Assembly (NCBI GenBank): GCA_964526675.1
Contig: CAZGLY010000039.1
Location: 1 to 26,839, forward strand
Origin: CAZADA01 sp964526675
Lineage (GTDB): Bacteria > Pseudomonadota > Alphaproteobacteria > Caulobacterales > Maricaulaceae
Direction of reading: 5' to 3'
Length of the DNA stretch: 26,839 bases
This document shows, piece by piece, positions 1-7,559 of this stretch (within the stretch, counting starts at the first letter, position 1; each line of letters begins with the position of its first letter). The notes under the pieces were generated by a model. That model was not told where the DNA came from and made no database searches. It worked only from the letters and a program-made list of their open reading frames with translations. Both the position numbers and the translations under genes were made by a program.

Positions 1-932
1 CCCGGGCCGCTGAGGCCGCCGTCGCCGCCGCGGGCGGCTCCGCCCTCGAACCCGCCAGGCGCGCTTGCCGCGCCGGGGCCGCGCCCCTCCATCGCCAACA
101 AGCGATCAATGCGGTTTTGGGTGTTCGGATGCGTGGAGAACAGCGCGTCCGCGCGCTGGCCGTTCAACGGATTGACGATGAACAAGTGCGCCATGGCGGG
201 GTTGTCTTCCGCCGTACGGTTCTCGATCCGCGCCGCGCCTTGGGAGATTTTCGCCAGCGCCGACGCCAGCGGCCGCGGCGCGCCCAGGATTTCCGCGCCG
301 ACCCGGTCCGCCTCATACTCGCGGGCGCGGCTGATCGCCATCTGCACAAGGCCCGCGGCGATCGGCGCCAGCAGCATCACCACGATCATCGCCAACGCGC
401 CGCCACGGTCGCGCCCGCCTCCGAAGAAGAACGCGAAGTTCGCCAGCATCCCGATCGCTCCGGCGATGGTGGCGGTGATGGTCATGATCAGCGTGTCGCG
501 GTTCTTCACATGGGCCAGCTCGTGCGCCATCACGCCGGCGACTTCCTCGCGGCTCAGCATCCCCAGAAGGCCGGTAGTCGCGACGACCGCCGCGTTCTCC
601 GGATTCCGACCCGTGGCGAAAGCGTTGGGTTGGGGCATGTCGACAACGCAGATTTTCGGCTCCGGCAGACCGGCGCGTTGCGCCAAGGCGCGCGTGTCCT
701 CGAGATAAGCGCGCACGCGCGGGTCGTGGCCGAACTCCTCGGCCGGCTGCGCGCGGTACGCCGACAACACAATCTTGTCCGCGTTCCAATAGCTGAAGAT
801 GTTGAGGCCGAAGGCGATGATCAGGGCGATCATCGCGCCGCCGGTCCCGCCGACCAGATAGCCAACGCCCATAAAGAGCGCCGTCATGGCCGCCAGAAGC
901 ATGAAAGTCTTTGTGTGGTTCACCATTGTCAT
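1..932 (-). CDS. htpX: HtpX-type membrane zinc metalloprotease, 3' end outside window
   Basis: M48B-family inner-membrane protease; in known bacteria HtpX degrades misfolded membrane proteins under heat or envelope stress. The frame reads from ATG at 932 (MTMVNHTKTFMLLAAMTALF) and stays open to the left edge, giving 310 codons, so only the extreme C-terminus is missing. Two hydrophobic segments lie near the N-terminus (about residues 10-45), the zinc motif HELAH falls at residues 137-141, further hydrophobic segments follow, and an REYEAD segment supplies the expected third metal ligand. A second in-frame ATG at 926 is possible; a GGAG lies 13 bases before 932. The visible C-terminal tail is Gly-rich (GGFEGGAARGGDGG), common for this family in alphaproteobacteria. 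It diverges from the SDHAF4-like gene across 92 bases. Family assignment is secure; the role is inferred from the family. Confidence 0.95.
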   Translation of the reverse strand, partial: MTMVNHTKTFMLLAAMTALFMGVGYLVGGTGGAMIALIIAFGLNIFSYWNADKIVLSAYRAQPAEEFGHDPRVRAYLEDTRALAQRAGLPEPKICVVDMPQPNAFATGRNPENAAVVATTGLLGMLSREEVAGVMAHELAHVKNRDTLIMTITATIAGAIGMLANFAFFFGGGRDRGGALAMIVVMLLAPIAAGLVQMAISRAREYEADRVGAEILGAPRPLASALAKISQGAARIENRTAEDNPAMAHLFIVNPLNGQRADALFSTHPNTQNRIDRLLAMEGRGPGAASAPGGFEGGAARGGDGGLSGP

Positions 933-1024
933 GGTGGGTCTTGGGCTCCGCGTTAGGGCCGCGCGTCTCGCGTCCGCGCCGCGCCGGCCTATGTTGTTTA
1001 TCGAACCACGATATGGAGACGCCG

Positions 1025-1279
1025 ATGGCCGTTGACGAGTCCAAGCGCCCGCCGAGCGCGTCGCACGAGGGCGATTCTGCGCCCGGCGATCAGCCGACGA
1101 ACGCGGCCCCGGGCAAAACGCTGAGCCCCGCCGCGCGTCGGGCGCTCGAGGAAGCCGCCGCGCGCCGCGCCGCTCAGGAGGCCGCGGAGGCCGGCGCGCC
1201 GGAGCAGGGGGGACCGTCCGGTCCGGAGCCGACCCGCTATGGCGATTGGGAGCGCAAGGGGCGCGCCACGGACTTCTGA
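1025..1279 (+). CDS. DUF1674 / SDHAF4-like succinate dehydrogenase assembly factor
   Basis: Small soluble protein of 84 residues. The C-terminal stretch GPEPTRYGDWERKGRATDF is the hallmark of DUF1674, the family of eukaryotic SDHAF4, which binds flavinylated SdhA and helps assemble succinate dehydrogenase. The first 60 residues are Ala/Glu/Arg-rich and probably disordered or helical. ATG at 1025 is chosen because GGAG lies at 1015-1018 with a six-base spacer; an earlier in-frame ATG at 1013 overlaps that Shine-Dalgarno sequence. Pairing of DUF1674 with htpX is, from memory, common in alphaproteobacteria. Whether the bacterial proteins act on SdhA is an inference from the eukaryotic homologue. 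Confidence 0.88.
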   Translation: MAVDESKRPPSASHEGDSAPGDQPTNAAPGKTLSPAARRALEEAAARRAAQEAAEAGAPEQGGPSGPEPTRYGDWERKGRATDF

Positions 1280-1380
1280 TCGCGCCGCGGCGGCGCGGTC
1301 GGCGTTCAGACCTCGTTAACCAGAAGCACCGCACCAGCACACCCAGAGCCCTTGCGTCAGGCGGGCGTGGAGTGCATCTT

Positions 1381-1833
1381 ATGGTTGTGTCGCTGCGCAG
1401 GTTAACACTTATGGCGTGTGCTTTGGGGGCCGCCGGTTCGCTGGCGGTCCCTGCATCCGCGGCCCCGTTGCCGGGGCCCATCCCGGCGACGGTTGAGCGC
1501 GTGGTGGATGGCGACACGATCGCGGTGCGCGCGCGCATCTGGCCGGGGCATGAGGTCTCGGTTCTCGTGCGCTTGGACGGCGTCGACGCGCCGGAGCTGC
1601 GGCGTCCGAAGTGTGACGCTGAGCGGCGCAAGGCCGCCGCGGCGAAGGAGGCGCTCGCCTACCTTGCGACGTCGGACGTGAGCCTCACGCTCGTCCGCCA
1701 AGGCAAATATGGCGGTCGCGTCGTGGCCCGCGTGGCGGATGCGGCCGGCGTGGACGTGTCGGACAGCTTGTTGGCGTCGGGGCATGCGGTGACCTACGGC
1801 GCGCCGAAGCCGTGGTGCGCGCTCCCGTCCTAG
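1381..1833 (+). CDS. secreted thermonuclease (SNase/TNase-like) family protein
   Basis: Staphylococcal-nuclease fold protein of 150 residues, probably an exported calcium-dependent phosphodiesterase acting on DNA or RNA. A signal peptide occupies about residues 1-28 (charged RR, hydrophobic LTLMACALGAAG, then ASAAP). All five classical active-site positions have counterparts: D45 (VDGDT), R64 and D69/E72 (VRLDGVDAPELR) and R113 (YGGR). The KCDAER segment and C146 near the end may form a disulfide. ATG at 1381 is supported by GGAG at 1369-1372 with an eight-base spacer. The protein is shorter than S. aureus nuclease after the active-site region but keeps the core. It converges on the glutaminase gene. 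Physiological substrate unknown. Confidence 0.87.
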   Translation: MVVSLRRLTLMACALGAAGSLAVPASAAPLPGPIPATVERVVDGDTIAVRARIWPGHEVSVLVRLDGVDAPELRRPKCDAERRKAAAAKEALAYLATSDVSLTLVRQGKYGGRVVARVADAAGVDVSDSLLASGHAVTYGAPKPWCALPS

Positions 1834-1881
1834 GGCGCCATCAGGCCGTGAGGCGCGTCGAGCGGGCGGCTGGAGCGCCCT
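1832..1881. terminator. inverted repeat between converging nuclease and glutaminase genes
   Basis: A 7-base inverted repeat, AGGGCGC (1832-1838) and GCGCCCT (1875-1881), overlaps the nuclease stop codon and ends five bases before the glutaminase stop. The 36-base loop is long and there is no T-tract, so terminator function is tentative. Confidence 0.25.
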
Positions 1882-1885
1882 CGCG

Positions 1886-3487
1886 TTATTCCGCGGCTTT
1901 GCTGGTCGTAGCGGTCGTTTTCGTCTTGCGCTTCGAGGCTTTGCCGGCTTTCGCCGCGGCGGCTTCCAGGAGCTCAACAACCGCGTCGTGACCGTCGCGG
2001 CGTGCGTCGTCGAGGGCCGTGGCGCCCCAGCGATCCTTCAGCCGCCAATCCGCGCCCCGCTCGAGCAGATAAGACGCCACGCGCTTTTGCCCTTCGCTGG
2101 CGGCCAGATGCAGCGCCGTGCGTCCATCATAATCGGTGATGTTGAGGTCGACCCCCGCCGCGCGAAGCCGACGAATTTCCCACAGATCGCCCTTTGTCGC
2201 CGCCCACAGCAGTCCGAAGCTGAGATCGGCCTCCGCCTCCATGGCGTTGCGGCGCGGATCTTCGGTGGTGTCCTGCGCGATGAGGTTGGCGTAGATGTGA
2301 AAGGGGAACCGCTCGATGAGCTTCTTGGAAAACGCGACCCCGCGCACCGTGTTGCCAAGCGCGTCGAGCCGCGGGCTCCATAAGGTGATGCCGCACAACC
2401 CCGGCACCACGATCATCAGCGCGCCGGACACGCCGGACTTCGCCGGCAGGCCGACCGTAAACGCGAACTCGCCCGAAAAATCGTACATGCCGCAGGAGAG
2501 CATCAACGACAGGCAGTTCTTGACCATGTCCGCTGGGAACACCCGCTGGTTCGTCATGGGGCACACGCCGCCATTGGCGAAGGTGGCCGCCACGTTGGCC
2601 TGGGCGGCGACGTCAACCGTGATCGAGCAGCACTGGAAGTAGAGGTCCAGCGCTTTGTAAATGTCGGCGTCCTCCGGGAAGGCGTTGTTTTCCTTCATGA
2701 AGTGCGCGAGGGCGAAGTTTCGGTGGGCGGTGTCCTTCTCCGACAAATAGACGGAGTTGTCGAAGCCGATCGATCGTCCGCCGGCGAGCTGCCGCCACAC
2801 ATTCTCGATGTAGTCGAAGCGGTCGGCCAAAGAGAGTTCGGGGTGAAGCAACGACGCGCACATGATCGCGCCGGAATTGATCATCGGGTTGTGGGGCAGG
2901 CCTTGGCCGTTGAGCGTCAGTTCATTGAAGCTGCGGCCACTTGGTTCCCGCCCCACATGCTTATGCACTTTGGCTTCGCCGTTGAGCGTGAGGGCGGCGG
3001 CGTAGTTGATCGGTTTGCAGGTTGATTGAACGCAGTAGGTGTCTTCCACGTCGCCGACTTGAAACGTTTGTCCGTCGATGGTGCACACCGCGAGCGCCAG
3101 TTTGTCCGGATCGACGCGGGCGAGCTGCGGGATGTAGTTGGCGACGTCGCCCCCCGTCTCCTCGGTGACCGCGGCGTACATGTCCTCGAGCGCCGCGCGA
3201 AAAGCCGCGAAGTCGGGGATGATCAGCTCATGCCGCAGCGCCCGTTCCACCAAGCTGGCCTCGCCGGGGTGGATCGCGGCCGCGAACGCATCGCTCGTCA
3301 GCGCTTCGGTCTCGCCGAACCGGGAGAGGGCGGAGGCGGTTTCGCGGATGCGCTTGTCGGTCGCGGCGATGCCGGCGCCCGTCAAGATGGCGCTCAGATC
3401 GCCGCGCGTGACCTGGCCGCTGCGCTCGTGGAGCGCGGCGTAGATGTCGGTGATGGCGTCGTCGATACGATGATCATCGAAGCGCAT
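1886..3487 (-). CDS. glsA: glutaminase with N-terminal helical domain and C-terminal ankyrin repeats (animal GLS-like layout)
   Basis: Hydrolyses L-glutamine to glutamate and ammonia; 533 residues against about 310 for the usual bacterial GlsA. Three parts are visible. Residues 1-110 are a helical EF-hand-like region. Residues about 115-420 are the serine-beta-lactamase-fold glutaminase core, with the S155-x-x-K158 pair (QSTCKP), PHNPMINSGAI, FANGGVCP and CGMYDFSGEFAF followed by GLPAKSGVSG. Residues about 430-515 hold ankyrin repeats (YDGRTALHLAASEGQ, DRWGATALDDARRDGH), then a Lys/Ala/Thr tail. This is the domain order of human GLS, and similarity to remembered GLS sequence runs through the N-terminal and ankyrin parts too. 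ATG at 3487 has GGAGG six bases upstream; an upstream GTG/ATG extension would add only an Arg-rich stretch. It diverges from argG across 265 bases in which I see no clear promoter. Confidence 0.95.
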   Translation of the reverse strand: MRFDDHRIDDAITDIYAALHERSGQVTRGDLSAILTGAGIAATDKRIRETASALSRFGETEALTSDAFAAAIHPGEASLVERALRHELIIPDFAAFRAALEDMYAAVTEETGGDVANYIPQLARVDPDKLALAVCTIDGQTFQVGDVEDTYCVQSTCKPINYAAALTLNGEAKVHKHVGREPSGRSFNELTLNGQGLPHNPMINSGAIMCASLLHPELSLADRFDYIENVWRQLAGGRSIGFDNSVYLSEKDTAHRNFALAHFMKENNAFPEDADIYKALDLYFQCCSITVDVAAQANVAATFANGGVCPMTNQRVFPADMVKNCLSLMLSCGMYDFSGEFAFTVGLPAKSGVSGALMIVVPGLCGITLWSPRLDALGNTVRGVAFSKKLIERFPFHIYANLIAQDTTEDPRRNAMEAEADLSFGLLWAATKGDLWEIRRLRAAGVDLNITDYDGRTALHLAASEGQKRVASYLLERGADWRLKDRWGATALDDARRDGHDAVVELLEAAAAKAGKASKRKTKTTATTSKAAE

Positions 3488-3752
3488 GGGGTTCCTCCGG
3501 CGGCGTCTTGGCCGCCTTCGCTCCACGACGGTAGGCGGATGACGCTCTAGGTGTCAGCAACGCGTTGACGGTTCTTATACCAGCGCGCAGGGGGGTCGGC
3601 TCGGCGAAAAGGCTGCCGCGCTATGCGCACTGGACGGTTTCCGGCCGCGGACATAGGGTCCACACTCCGCTAGCTCTTGCGCCTCGGATCGCTGCTGCGG
3701 TCTGCGCCTCTCGGATTTTTCCCGGCCACTCCATCACAAGGACGCTCACGCC

Positions 3753-4964
3753 ATGACTGATAAAGTCGTGCTCGCCTATTCCGGCGGCCTGGACACGTCC
3801 ATCATTCTCAAATGGCTTCAGGTGGAGAAGGGGCTTGAGGTCGTGGTGTTCACCGCGGATCTTGGTCAGGGCGAGGAACTCGACCCCGCGCGGCGGCGTG
3901 CGGAAGACTTGGGTGTGGACAAGATCTTCATCGAGGATCTGCGCGACGAATTCGTCGCCGAGTATGTCTACCCCATGTTTCGCGCCAACGCGATCTATGA
4001 GGGACTGTACTTGCTCGGCACCGCCATCGCGCGCCCCCTGATCGCCAAGCGTCAGATCGAGATCGCGCGCCAGACCGGCGCGCGCTTCGTCGCCCATGGC
4101 GCCACCGGCAAAGGCAATGACCAAGTGCGGTTTGAACTCGCCTACGCCGCGCTCGATCCCGACATCCAGGTCATTGCGCCCTGGCGGGAGTGGGATTTCG
4201 CGTCGCGGGCGGATCTGATCGCCTACGCCGAAGCCCACGGCCTGGAAATCCCGACGGACAAGCGCGGGGAGGCGCCGTTCTCCGTCGACGCGAACCTGCT
4301 GCACACCTCTTCGGAAGGCAAAGCGCTGGAAGATCCTGATGAGGAGGCTCCGGAGTATGTCTATCAGCGCACGGTCCGCCCCGAGGACGCGCCCGACACG
4401 CCGGAGCTGATCACCATTGCGTTCCGCGCGGGCGATCCCGTCGCGTTAAACGGGGACGCCTTGGGGCCCGCCGCGATGCTTGAGGCGCTCAACGCGCTCG
4501 GGCGCACCCACGGGATCGGCCGCCTCGACCTGCTCGAGAACCGCTATATCGGCATGAAATCGCGCGGGATTTACGAGACCCCCGGCGGCGCCATCTTGCT
4601 GGCCGCCCATCGCGGCGTGGAGCAAATCACCCTCGACCGAGGCGCGGCCCATCTCAAAGACGAGCTTATGCCCCGTTATGCGGAGCTGATCTACAATGGC
4701 TTCTGGTTCTCCCCGGAGCGCGAAATGCTCCAGGCCGCCATCGACGCCAGCCAGGCGGATGTGGAGGGGGAGGTGCGGCTGAAGCTCTACAAGGGCCGAG
4801 CCGACGTGGTGGGGCGCACCAGCCCGCGATCGCTCTACTCCCTCGAGCATGTGACGTTCGAAGACGACATCGTCTACGACCAAGCGGACGCGGCCGGGTT
4901 CATTCAGCTGCAGACCTTGCGCTTGCGGCTCTTAGCCGCACGGCGGCTGGCAGGTCGCACATAG
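3753..4964 (+). CDS. argG: argininosuccinate synthase
   Basis: Joins citrulline and aspartate with ATP to give argininosuccinate, the penultimate step of arginine synthesis, in the cytoplasm. The 403-residue length is normal. The N-type ATP pyrophosphatase loop is at the N-terminus (VLAYSGGLDTSIILKWL), followed by GATGKGNDQVRFE around residue 120 and the citrulline/aspartate-binding middle part (FSVDANLLHTSSEGKALE, GRTHGIGR). ATG at 3753 is preceded by AAGGA at 3738-3742 with a ten-base spacer. It appears monocistronic or weakly linked to the receiver gene 67 bases downstream. No arginine-responsive operator is recognisable in the upstream 265 bases. Confidence 0.97.
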   Translation: MTDKVVLAYSGGLDTSIILKWLQVEKGLEVVVFTADLGQGEELDPARRRAEDLGVDKIFIEDLRDEFVAEYVYPMFRANAIYEGLYLLGTAIARPLIAKRQIEIARQTGARFVAHGATGKGNDQVRFELAYAALDPDIQVIAPWREWDFASRADLIAYAEAHGLEIPTDKRGEAPFSVDANLLHTSSEGKALEDPDEEAPEYVYQRTVRPEDAPDTPELITIAFRAGDPVALNGDALGPAAMLEALNALGRTHGIGRLDLLENRYIGMKSRGIYETPGGAILLAAHRGVEQITLDRGAAHLKDELMPRYAELIYNGFWFSPEREMLQAAIDASQADVEGEVRLKLYKGRADVVGRTSPRSLYSLEHVTFEDDIVYDQADAAGFIQLQTLRLRLLAARRLAGRT

Positions 4965-5005
4965 CGCGGCGCCGTCACACGGTCGTCGTCCCGTTTATGT
5001 CGAAC

Positions 5006-5026
5006 GAGCGTGCTCGTGCCACGCTC
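5006..5026. repeat. stem-loop between argG and the receiver gene
   Basis: GAGCGTG (5006-5012) and CACGCTC (5020-5026) form a perfect 7-bp stem with a 7-base loop, ending five bases before the ATG at 5032. It could terminate argG transcription (no T-tract) or affect initiation of the next gene, which has no obvious Shine-Dalgarno sequence. Function not established. Confidence 0.35.
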
Positions 5027-5031
5027 ACGCT

Positions 5032-5652
5032 ATGCGGCTGGACGGACTGACCGGGATGATCGTTGATGACCACGCCCACATGCGGCGGGTCATGCGCGCC
5101 ATTCTGGGGTCGTTGGGGATGAACCAGGTCTTCGAGGCCGAAGACGCCGCGGAAGCCTTTGACAACATGCAGACAAAGCCGATCGACTTTGTGTTGGTCG
5201 ATTACTGCATGCCGCAGTTGGATGGCGTCGAGTTCATCCGCATGCTGCGCCGCTCGCCGGATATCCCCAACAACGCGTTGCCGATTGTCGTGTGTACAGC
5301 CCACACGAGTCTCTCGATGATCAAACGGTGTTGCGAGGCCGGGGCGGATGAAATTTTGGCGAAGCCGGTGTCGGCTCGTCAGGTGTACTACAAAGTCTTG
5401 GCCGCCGTGTTTAATCGGCGGCCGATTGTTCAGTCCGGCTCGTATCACGGCCCCGAGCGTCGCGAAATCAAAGAGGATCGCTACCTCCGGCGGGCTCCGC
5501 TGTTGAGCGGCGAGCGCTCGAGCAGTCTGTACAAGCCCGCTGCGATCGCTGATCTGAAGACGGGTCAACCGGCCGGCACCATCCGCTCCCGCCTGAAGAA
5601 GCGGCTGGAGCAGGAACAGCAAGACACCGACAGCGACGAGGTCTGGTTCTAG
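5032..5652 (+). CDS. CheY-like response regulator with C-terminal basic tail
   Basis: Receiver domain at residues about 1-125 followed by an 80-residue tail without a recognisable output domain; 206 residues. Receiver landmarks fall at canonical positions: acidic pair D12/D13, phospho-acceptor D57 (LVDYCMPQLDG), T89 and K111 (AKPV). After the receiver come RRPIVQSGSYHGPERRE, a motif I associate with a group of alphaproteobacterial receiver proteins, and a charged Lys/Arg/Glu/Gln C-terminus (LKKRLEQEQQDTDSDEVWF). The partner kinase is not in this window. ATG at 5032 lacks a good ribosome site; ATG at 5056 in the GMIVDD segment is unlikely because it would cut into the first strand. It may control motility, the cell cycle or stress; the sequence does not say which. 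Confidence 0.88.
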   Translation: MRLDGLTGMIVDDHAHMRRVMRAILGSLGMNQVFEAEDAAEAFDNMQTKPIDFVLVDYCMPQLDGVEFIRMLRRSPDIPNNALPIVVCTAHTSLSMIKRCCEAGADEILAKPVSARQVYYKVLAAVFNRRPIVQSGSYHGPERREIKEDRYLRRAPLLSGERSSSLYKPAAIADLKTGQPAGTIRSRLKKRLEQEQQDTDSDEVWF

Positions 5653-5810
5653 CCGTCGCCGGGCTCGAGGGAGCTGCGCGCGCGCGTCGTGGCGCGGCCC
5701 GCTGTCGGACCTCTAGCCGATTGTAAGACGCGCTGGACTGTGCTCTTCGACGCGGCGGTGCGATGTCGCCGATCGGTGAGTCGCTCGTTTGTTGAAGAAG
5801 GAGCCGCGGC

Positions 5811-6344
5811 GTGGATCTCGAAAAGATTGTGGCCGGTCAGAACCCGCCTCAAGACGTCAATGTGGTCATTGAAGTCCCGCTCGGCGGCGAACCGATTAAG
5901 TATGAGATTGATAAGCCGTCCGGCGCGATGTTTGTCGACCGGTTCCTCTACACGTCCATGCGTTATCCGTGCAATTACGGTTTCATCCCGCACACCTTGG
6001 CTGATGACGGCGACCCGATGGACGTGATGGTCGTCGGGCAACGCGCCCTGGTGCCGGGCGCTGTCGTGCGTGCGCGCCCTGTCGGCGTGTTGCTGATGCA
6101 AGATGAGAAGGGCATGGACGAAAAGGTTCTCGCCGTGCCTCATCCCAAATTGACCGCGTTCTATGACAACATCAAAATTTACTCAGATTTGCCCGAAATA
6201 TTTCTCGCGCGGATTGTGCATTTTTTCGAGCACTATAAGGATCTCGAGCCCAACAAATGGGTGAAAGTGATTGGTTGGGGTGATATCGACAAGGCGCACG
6301 AAGTTGTGTCTGAGTCGATTTCTCGACAAATGCAAAACGCGTAG
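5811..6344 (+). CDS. ppa: inorganic pyrophosphatase, family I
   Basis: Hydrolyses pyrophosphate to orthophosphate, pulling biosynthetic reactions forward; cytoplasmic, Mg-dependent. Length of 177 residues is normal. The family I signature DGDPMD lies at residues 66-71, with E21, K30 and the FVDRFLYTSMRYPCNYGFIP stretch before it and the FFEHYKDLEPNKWVKV helix near the C-terminus. The start is GTG at 5811, fixed by AAGGAG at 5798-5803 with a seven-base spacer; no nearby ATG fits the family N-terminus. The 158 bases upstream show no clear promoter to me. A weak hairpin with a short T-run follows the stop. Confidence 0.97.
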   Translation: MDLEKIVAGQNPPQDVNVVIEVPLGGEPIKYEIDKPSGAMFVDRFLYTSMRYPCNYGFIPHTLADDGDPMDVMVVGQRALVPGAVVRARPVGVLLMQDEKGMDEKVLAVPHPKLTAFYDNIKIYSDLPEIFLARIVHFFEHYKDLEPNKWVKVIGWGDIDKAHEVVSESISRQMQNA

Positions 6345-6370
6345 CGGAGTGTGGGCGTCCGGTTCTTGTT

Positions 6371-6399
6371 AGCAGCCGCCAGACCTGAGTGCTGCTTTT
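6371..6399 (+). terminator. possible intrinsic terminator after ppa
   Basis: AGCAGC (6371-6376) pairs with GCTGCT (6391-6396) around a 14-base loop and runs into TTTT (6396-6399). The stem is short, so this is a weak candidate, but position and T-run fit the end of the ppa transcript. Confidence 0.4.
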
Positions 6400-6405
6400 G
6401 CCGTT

Positions 6406-6411
6406 TATAAT
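6406..6411 (+). promoter_or_regulatory. consensus -10 box upstream of usg
   Basis: A perfect TATAAT at 6406-6411 lies 69 bases before the usg ATG, in an AT-rich patch of an otherwise GC-rich window. No convincing -35 hexamer is present at 16-18 bases upstream, so the promoter call is tentative. Confidence 0.35.
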
Positions 6412-6479
6412 CCACGTTCCATGGAAGGTCTTGTGTTCCAGCCGGAGGCCAGCGACACTTTCCGTCGGAGGCCTTTGGT

Positions 6480-6782
6480 ATGCGCGATCACAACGACCCC
6501 ACGCCAAAGCTGGCCGGCCCCGGCGCTCAGTTCACGCGGCTCGGGGCCCGGCGGCTGACGACGGCGGAAATCCTCTACCACATGCCCGACCATCCCAGCT
6601 TGCTGCAAACGTTCGTCTGGCAGACCAGCGACGAGGCGCCGCGGTTCCCCCGCATCGCGCGGTTTTTGGACCATTGGCGCCGCGAGGTGGAGGCGGTGAT
6701 CCACTCCGTGCGCATTGCTCACGCGGACGGTCCGTGGGCGGGGCGGTGGCGCGCGCCGGATTTTTGGGGCGAACTCGGTTGA
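6480..6782 (+). CDS. usg: Usg-family protein
   Basis: Small soluble protein of 100 residues. The core LTTAEILYHMPDHPSLLQTF, the following VWQ, a segment corresponding to FPRIARFLDHWRREVEA, and HSVRIAH match the alphaproteobacterial Usg family (Pfam tRNA-independent 'usg' group), whose biochemical function is unknown. The name comes from genes found near trp genes in some species; no trp gene is seen here. ATG at 6480 has GGAGG at 6467-6471 with an eight-base spacer. A consensus -10 box lies upstream, suggesting transcription separate from ppa. Confidence 0.85.
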   Translation: MRDHNDPTPKLAGPGAQFTRLGARRLTTAEILYHMPDHPSLLQTFVWQTSDEAPRFPRIARFLDHWRREVEAVIHSVRIAHADGPWAGRWRAPDFWGELG

Positions 6783-6855
6783 ATAAAACGCCGCGCTGAT
6801 GTGTTGGAGGGGCGTGGATGTGGCGGCGCGCTCCTGCTGCTCTCGCCTTGTGTCG

Positions 6856-6953
6856 GGTGTCACGACACCGTGATCCCCGTTGAGGGGAACGCGAGACAGG
6901 GTGACTCGACCGGCAGGGGTGGTGTGGCCATTCTCACACATGACGCTTGTGTG
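6856..6953 (+). promoter_or_regulatory. leader with three short inverted repeats before the lipoprotein gene
   Basis: Three hairpin-capable repeats follow one another in the 190-base leader: GGTGTC-AC-GACACC (6856-6869), TCCCC-GTTGA-GGGGA (6874-6888) and CACACA-TGACGCT-TGTGTG (6935-6953). The last ends just before the AAAGGGG ribosome site. They could be operators or a structured 5' leader; I do not recognise a known RNA family. Confidence 0.3.
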
Positions 6954-6972
6954 CCAGAAAGGGGCCTCATTG

Positions 6973-7491
6973 ATGAAGACGCCGACCGTTTTGATCGCCG
7001 CCGCCATGCTCGTCGCCGCGTGCGCCACCGCCACGCCCTACGCGCCGTCTGAAAATCCGGGCCGCTATGGGTACTCCGAGCAACAATTGGAAGATGATCG
7101 GTTTCGGGTCAGCTTCTCTGGGAACTCGTTCACAAACCTCACCACCGTGGAGAACTACGTGTTGTTCCGCGCCGCGGAAGTGACGCTGATCAACGGCTAT
7201 GATTGGTTTGAGGTTGTCGGCGGCGCCAATGAAGCCAATCGGCAATACAGGGGCTTCAGTTCGTCCTTTGGCGCGCGCGGCGGGTTCAACTACGCGTTCG
7301 TCCACCCGCGTTTCGGCGCGTTTGGCTTTAACGATCCGTTCTTCACCGACATCAACATCCGCGAGATCGTCCGCTACGACGTCTCCGCAGAGATCGTCGT
7401 GGGCCGCGGCGAAAAGCCAAGCACCCCGCGCGCCTACTCAGCCCAAGAAGTGGCCGACAATCTCGACGCGTTCGTCACGCGCCCGAGCTGA
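6973..7491 (+). CDS. lipoprotein of the CC0125/CC1285 family
   Basis: Predicted envelope lipoprotein of 172 residues, function unknown. A short lipoprotein signal (MKTPTVLIAAAMLVAAC) puts the lipidated cysteine at C17 in the lipobox VAAC. The mature part carries YGYSEQQLEDDRFRVSFSGN and then RAAEVTLINGYDWFEVV, which I associate with the CC0125/CC1285 lipoprotein family of Caulobacter relatives. ATG at 6973 is chosen because AAAGGGG lies just upstream and the lipobox sits at the right distance; the open frame continues upstream but without signal-peptide character. The C-terminal half is rich in Phe, Gly and Tyr (GFNYAFVHPRFGAFGFNDPF). It converges on the dehydrogenase gene with a shared hairpin between them. 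Confidence 0.85.
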   Translation: MKTPTVLIAAAMLVAACATATPYAPSENPGRYGYSEQQLEDDRFRVSFSGNSFTNLTTVENYVLFRAAEVTLINGYDWFEVVGGANEANRQYRGFSSSFGARGGFNYAFVHPRFGAFGFNDPFFTDINIREIVRYDVSAEIVVGRGEKPSTPRAYSAQEVADNLDAFVTRPS

Positions 7492-7505
7492 TCGGCCGGC
7501 GCATC

Positions 7506-7559
7506 ATGCGCTCCGCGACCGGGGCTCCGCGTAGGGCCCGGGTCGCGGACGCAGCGCAT
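7506..7559. terminator. bidirectional terminator-like hairpin
   Basis: Arms ATGCGCT/AGCGCAT (7506-7512 and 7553-7559) and CCGCGACC/GGTCGCGG (7513-7520 and 7541-7548) form a 15-bp stem with a 4-base bulge on one side. It lies between the converging lipoprotein and dehydrogenase genes and overlaps the dehydrogenase stop codon. No T-tract. Confidence 0.5.

Noticed and set aside
117..956. 279-codon plus-strand open frame
   Set aside because: Antisense to htpX, which has clear family motifs on the other strand.
3488..3752. Small plus-strand gene or promoter in the glutaminase/argG gap
   Set aside because: TTGACG and TTATAC are only four bases apart, and the open frame there has no ribosome site or recognisable sequence.
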